DNA from: Sycon ciliatum
Lineage: Eukaryota; Porifera; Calcarea; Leucosolenida; Sycettidae
Direction of reading: 5' to 3'
NCBI RefSeq assembly: GCF_964019385.1
Contig: NC_088643.1
Span: 50,287,395-50,351,394, forward strand
Length of the DNA stretch: 64,000 nt
In this document: positions 60,801 through 64,000 of the stretch, piece after piece
Layout of the letters: every line of letters begins with the position of its first letter
How positions within the stretch are numbered: the first letter of the stretch is position 1
Notes under the pieces: generated by a model
Database searches by the model: none
What the model was told of the DNA's origin: nothing
What the model saw: the letters and a program-made list of their open reading frames with translations, nothing else
Translations under genes and position numbers: made by a program

Positions 60801-63041
60801 TGCGCTGCGTCTTGTCGAGACGACGTGACCCAGCAGCACTCAGCCGCTCAGCCCAGCAGCAGCAGCATGCCGATCCTGGCTAGCAGCGCACATGCAGTGT
60901 TAACACCGCGGCCAGTATATGTATCACAGCGCTCTAAATGTGTCCGAGCCCCAACGGTCAGTGCTGCTGCTGCTGCTGCACGGTCTCCGCTTGCTGCTAT
61001 GAACGCCGCGTTTCCCACTTGCCTACCCGGACCGGTGCAGGCGTCACTAACGCACACGACCTATGGCAGCTGTAAACTGCTGGAGTCAACAAGCGCCTTC
61101 TATCAGATGTCACCTTTTCAGCCATTGACGTTGGCGGGCAGCCGCTGGCGTCCCGTGGCGTCGAATGAAGTGATGAGCTCTGCCAACTCTCCAACATCAG
61201 ACCATTCCTCTGGACAGCGATCATGTCAGCCCACTCCGCACGGCAGAGCACCAGTCGCGTTCACGCCTTTCAGGCTGTCCAGAAAACGGTCGCGTTGTCC
61301 AACTGGGGCTGACTTACCATCACCAAATCGTTCAGCCAAGCGCGTTCGGCTATCTAGTACCGCCGACGAGCCTACACTTCTATCCAGTGGCACCACCGGG
61401 CATGTTGTTCCTCATCAGATTCAAGTGATTCGTGAACTCCAGGCCGTCACATTAAACCATTGCGGACCCGGGCAACATACCGACCGTGATGATGATGCTG
61501 CTGCCGTGGCCGATACCTGTAAGGATAACGCTGCGGTTGTCGTAGATAAGAGCAAGGACATCGTTCCATTGCACGGTCGTGTGGATACGGCGGTAGCACA
61601 AGTGACAGGATCTACAGACAGTGGCGCTGCCGACTGTTCCAGTCCATGTGAGAATAGCCGTGATGACGCATGTGAGAATAGCCGTGATGACGCATGTGAG
61701 AATAGCCGTGAGATTAGCCGTGATGATGCTTGCGTGCATGTCCAGCGTGCATATAGCCCATGCGACTTTTCTTCGCCGTATGTTCCCGCATCTCACCGGC
61801 CCAACCTGCTGCATTCACCAGAGGTGGATTCGATATACGCCGAGTTTAGAGAGCGGATTGAAGATGGCACATGGGACGCTCCCTCCCCGTCTCCTCTGTC
61901 TTCGCCAGTCCGTTACTCATCTGACGTCTTCCAATCCGGCAGCCATCCGCAGCCCAATGGGCTACTTGTTCAGCATAACTGCGTGTCAGGGCAGCCGTGC
62001 TGTCCAGAGAGCCCTCTGGATCAACTCGACGGTGTAAGCCACCGACTTGGCAATCACGTTGATCCGAGCAACTTTGAAGAGCTCAGCGTTGTGTCTATAG
62101 ATTTGCAGTCGGATGATGGCGACGCTGGTGCTGCTGCTGCTGCTGCCGCCGCCGCCGCTGCTGCTGCCGCCGCCGCTGCTGCTGCTGCTGCTGCCGCCGC
62201 TGCTGCTGAGGATGATGGTGATGATGATGGTGGTGAGTGGTGTTTGCGTCATCAACAGGACAGCTCACCGTCACCAATGTCTAGTCCATTTTCATTCACT
62301 TCAATGGTTTCGCTTGATACCGACAATTCAGATGGAGATCAGCCAAGAGCAGCATCTCTGGAGCATCATCCGCTGGAGATTGTCACCGATACGGCAAACA
62401 GTGATTCTAACAGTTGTTCTAGTCCCACCAGGTTGCGAACAGCTGACTCAGAGCTATCAAACCATCGTCCTGGAGGTTGTGCTGCGGCAGCTGTCTCTCA
62501 GGATCACCCTGACTCTGCGCCCTGGTTTGATGCATGCGAGTATAATCCCGTCAGCGTATTCTCGCTGTCGCACGACCTGTGGGGCGATCTGGCCTCTGAC
62601 CCTGACGTTGACGCTGATGATGGCAAGCCCTATTCACCTAGCTCTCCATGCTCTGTGTCTCTGCCTAGCTCGCCAAGTTCGCCAAGGACCACTGCCTCGG
62701 CTGCCAGCACCATATCCGCATCTCACTTCAGGGATAGTGGATGCGACGAAACATCATTGAACGGCGTGCCTTCTCGGCATGCTGACCCGGGTCATGGCTG
62801 CACAACAAATCATGCTTACGACAAGTGTTCGCAACATCTCCATCAGGAGAAGTGCTTTCTGGGTGCAAAGGATTTACGGGACGTGGACATGTTTGATTTC
62901 TCTGACAGCGACGGTGTTAGCATTGCTGAAACCGTGTCCACGGATGGTGAGTGCTCCTTCTGTATTCTGGCACGAACAGCTCGGAACGCTGTCAACGCGC
63001 ACACCGGTCACAGTGCCCGCTTCCCAATAGTTATAAACTGA
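57834..63041 (+). CDS. Large TASOR/TEX15-type (DUF3715, pseudo-PARP) low-complexity protein
   Basis: An uninterrupted frame of 1735 codons. The start is the first ATG (57834, ACGATGG context), with an in-frame TGA at 57732 upstream. Residues ~70-236 resemble the DUF3715/pseudo-PARP domain of TASOR (HUSH silencing complex) and TEX15: GYRLDELVIVDLF, FGDPSCGANLFRHADSA, TVSLVVFSCLHGKCKD, the hallmark-like PTPNFDSHI, then RPQPRHCWPVAILTLSL. In TASOR this fold lacks NAD catalysis and serves H3K9me3-linked repression. After it: polyGln/Arg (58600-58970), a Pro-rich tract (about 59460-59540), a possibly globular stretch (~675-800, could be SPOC-like, weak), acidic runs, CENSRDDA repeats (61648-61730), a ~27-residue polyAla run (about 62126-62208), and SSP-rich acidic sequence to the end. 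A nuclear scaffold role is inference from the family. Confidence 0.6.
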   Translation: MACLNFVIPKRKAVATSSARRVQVQKNSRDWSNVLTTVLRSVRNKDYLGLFSDPHGVESIPNTPAAQSALEDWRREKRKLGYRLDELVIVDLFLVVDWQQAHQLAYSGMNAELEWNQHAYQFGDPSCGANLFRHADSAWEAAALHNMMASTAGECQTVSLVVFSCLHGKCKDTKEYGCTPTPNFDSHIGNFQPPDDLPSDMLPFRMQYVFDFDDEECRTRPQPRHCWPVAILTLSLGMSNKYYHSLKCRVGKQRARALNEQQLQQKQDQQEMDEEQQLQRRKQQRMQWQQQQQQQEQQQREQQPQQHQPQLLKQPLQQQQQQLYQMQQHRQQDPRPQSREKPPQQQQQQQQWQKRKQQRRQQQQQQQCQEPEQGHLVQQQTYPRPSALVWAASMADQSTNTGPSTAITSTVLSSSGTTAHSQKSSLATWLPTPMTPAITGSSTQQVTLWQASPLQLQAAVQQELSAVVDQQQPAAQRSWQPTPSSPPRTSVGLEMPGGTGQLHKSTPSSAIMHALHVLGRYAQQSLLADPTRMGCRQSQTCPPPQPPLSSPPSPPPPPPPPPQPPVPSPSQRTLAQIAPGSSTAQPPADATSEGPIIAGSAASTGPCLVQQERTGCQAYCITGLRDESGISVQQPPRAQTNLWCGDLVSSGSKRICKLEVELSATSTSESPQFSSRVPPLLGDQLHMTKGFRLDKLQQRLPVDVWNAKPNSSLTRQSWTFHWLTAKVSEEAEPGRLAATHQHLASVKFAAVCNLRPARSSPSTSSKVKVFIIPKVFSYASGLQLLLAVKEDLSTDTAGRHSSLGAAGQCSSLHTLHSSSPVVDQTDVQLVVEVCSPADVSHVAHQPNAVNKVSSSSTTSIPLPVVSSVSSPPPSSLSPPVHPADTTHDTAEEEVRSRSPDSRGRDLESDGVLRRCTAASPGNPAAEDDDDDDNENDSVHSTRSDGFKDGDCVLPEADADEAAAGMLDTRNGDNLKATASGIIKLAWDRACAASCRDDVTQQHSAAQPSSSSMPILASSAHAVLTPRPVYVSQRSKCVRAPTVSAAAAAARSPLAAMNAAFPTCLPGPVQASLTHTTYGSCKLLESTSAFYQMSPFQPLTLAGSRWRPVASNEVMSSANSPTSDHSSGQRSCQPTPHGRAPVAFTPFRLSRKRSRCPTGADLPSPNRSAKRVRLSSTADEPTLLSSGTTGHVVPHQIQVIRELQAVTLNHCGPGQHTDRDDDAAAVADTCKDNAAVVVDKSKDIVPLHGRVDTAVAQVTGSTDSGAADCSSPCENSRDDACENSRDDACENSREISRDDACVHVQRAYSPCDFSSPYVPASHRPNLLHSPEVDSIYAEFRERIEDGTWDAPSPSPLSSPVRYSSDVFQSGSHPQPNGLLVQHNCVSGQPCCPESPLDQLDGVSHRLGNHVDPSNFEELSVVSIDLQSDDGDAGAAAAAAAAAAAAAAAAAAAAAAAAAAEDDGDDDGGEWCLRHQQDSSPSPMSSPFSFTSMVSLDTDNSDGDQPRAASLEHHPLEIVTDTANSDSNSCSSPTRLRTADSELSNHRPGGCAAAAVSQDHPDSAPWFDACEYNPVSVFSLSHDLWGDLASDPDVDADDGKPYSPSSPCSVSLPSSPSSPRTTASAASTISASHFRDSGCDETSLNGVPSRHADPGHGCTTNHAYDKCSQHLHQEKCFLGAKDLRDVDMFDFSDSDGVSIAETVSTDGECSFCILARTARNAVNAHTGHSARFPIVIN
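58611..58970 (+). repeat. CAG-rich polyglutamine-coding tract
   Basis: Interrupted CAG/CAA runs encode Gln stretches with Arg, Glu and Lys inside the TASOR-like gene. The antisense frame gives a spurious Ala/Val-rich protein. Confidence 0.95.
61648..61730 (+). repeat. 24-bp in-frame coding repeat, ~3 copies
   Basis: TGTGAGAATAGCCGTGATGA units encode CENSRDDA. The period is a multiple of three, so the frame is preserved. Confidence 0.92.
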
Positions 63042-64000
63042 TTGCTGTACATCAGACTGTGAGTATCTAGATGTGTGTGTGTGTGCGTGTTCCTATAATT
63101 ATTACTGTTTTGACCGAGCCCAGTGTATCTAGCAACTGTGTGTGTAACTACAAGCACAGTGTATGCTCTAACGTTGAGGTCTGCTAGTGAATTTACTAAG
63201 CACATTGTTCTACGCATGTTTCGGTAATGTTCCCACCGCACACAGTGTTGCTACTATAGGATGACTTCATGACTGAGGGCAATGCTTTGCTTCCACCACC
63301 TCTAACTTTAAGTTCGCGTGTTCACCGGCGTATAACTCGTTCTACTGAAATCGCTGGTGTGCTTCAAGTGATTTTATACTTGCTCTTTCCAACCAACCAC
63401 AAGAGTTTTCCTATGCACCTTTACCCCAGGATGTGTCTTTCCGTTAAGCTGAATTTTGGGAAGGCTCGGATTTCTGCACCGGTACGTAAGCTTCGAACTT
63501 TCGAAGTATGTGTGTTCCATCGTGTATTGCTTCACAAATTTCTGCGATGATGTCATCATTATTATCCCAAGTATGCTACTGCTGGTAGTCCCTTTCCTTG
63601 GTAGCCGGCTTTATTGTAATTGTACTGGCTTGCACTGGCTTGAGCACCCTGATCTGTGAGTACTGATATAATTATCTTTCTGCCTTTGAAATCTGAATTC
63701 TTTCTCGGCATTCGCGTGTCACTGCCGGAATGGACTGCCAGATGCTTATGTGCAAGCATGTGCATGCGCACGCGTGTGTGGGGGGGGGGGGTGAGCTGTG
63801 GTCGGTGCTGCCACTCTACTCATGGCTTCCAAATCCATAGCTGCCAAAGGTGGCTCTCTCGTCGTGCCAATTGAACATGGTCCCTGATCTCTCGGCAGAC
63901 TGCCGACTTTCGGCCGTCGCTCGTCGTTCCATGTTGTCGGCTCCGCAAGGGGACACGTGACCGCAATGGCAGTGTTTACCAGGACCAGGTGTGTGTATGT
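63042..64000. other. 3' flank of the TASOR-like gene
   Basis: No gene recognised. It has a short GT run (63072-63086) and a G10 run at about 63780. No canonical AATAAA was seen directly after the stop. Confidence 0.35.

Overview
The window is nuclear DNA from an animal. Genes have GT-AG introns and Kozak-type starts, there are no bacterial operons, and transposon debris fills introns and spacers. Several kinds of MITE, a Penelope-like element, non-LTR fragments, frequent ACATGT-type palindromes and long G/C homopolymers suggest a marine invertebrate. A sponge or another early-branching lineage is possible, but the sequence alone does not settle the taxon.

Layout. (1) 1-21907: four paralogous proton-coupled oligopeptide transporter (POT/SLC15-like) genes. 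One is on the minus strand and runs off the left edge (A). It is divergent from three tandem plus-strand copies (B, C, D). All have three coding exons with introns in the same places and phases (0, then 1), so they arose by local duplication. (2) 23001-44904: a 25-exon minus-strand ubiquitin-activating enzyme (E1, UBA1-like). Its introns carry MITEs, minisatellites, a Tigger-like element, a decayed Penelope-like retroelement and a hAT MITE with 8-bp target duplications. (3) 46390-50489: a 5'-truncated LINE, with a 3.16-kb transposon with ~785-bp inverted arms inserted in its 3' tail at TTAA. (4) 50490-54044: no recognised gene; microsatellites and one MITE. (5) 54045-57123: a minus-strand DDE-transposase-like gene with a probable 5'UTR intron. 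Its reading frame is split by a -1 shift at an A7 slippery run. (6) 57834-63041: a long single-exon gene for a ~1735-residue protein. It has an N-terminal domain resembling the TASOR/TEX15 pseudo-PARP (DUF3715) fold, followed by polyQ, Pro/Ser-rich, acidic and polyAla tracts. (7) 63042-64000: no gene seen.

Functional picture. The left third is a transporter cluster (peptide/histidine-type, possibly endolysosomal). The middle is a ubiquitin-pathway housekeeping-type gene. On the right, a possible silencing factor of the family that represses retroelements sits head-to-head with a transposase-derived gene. Exon joins were worked out by hand from splice consensus, frame continuity and alignment among paralogs or to remembered family motifs. 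No transcript evidence was available.
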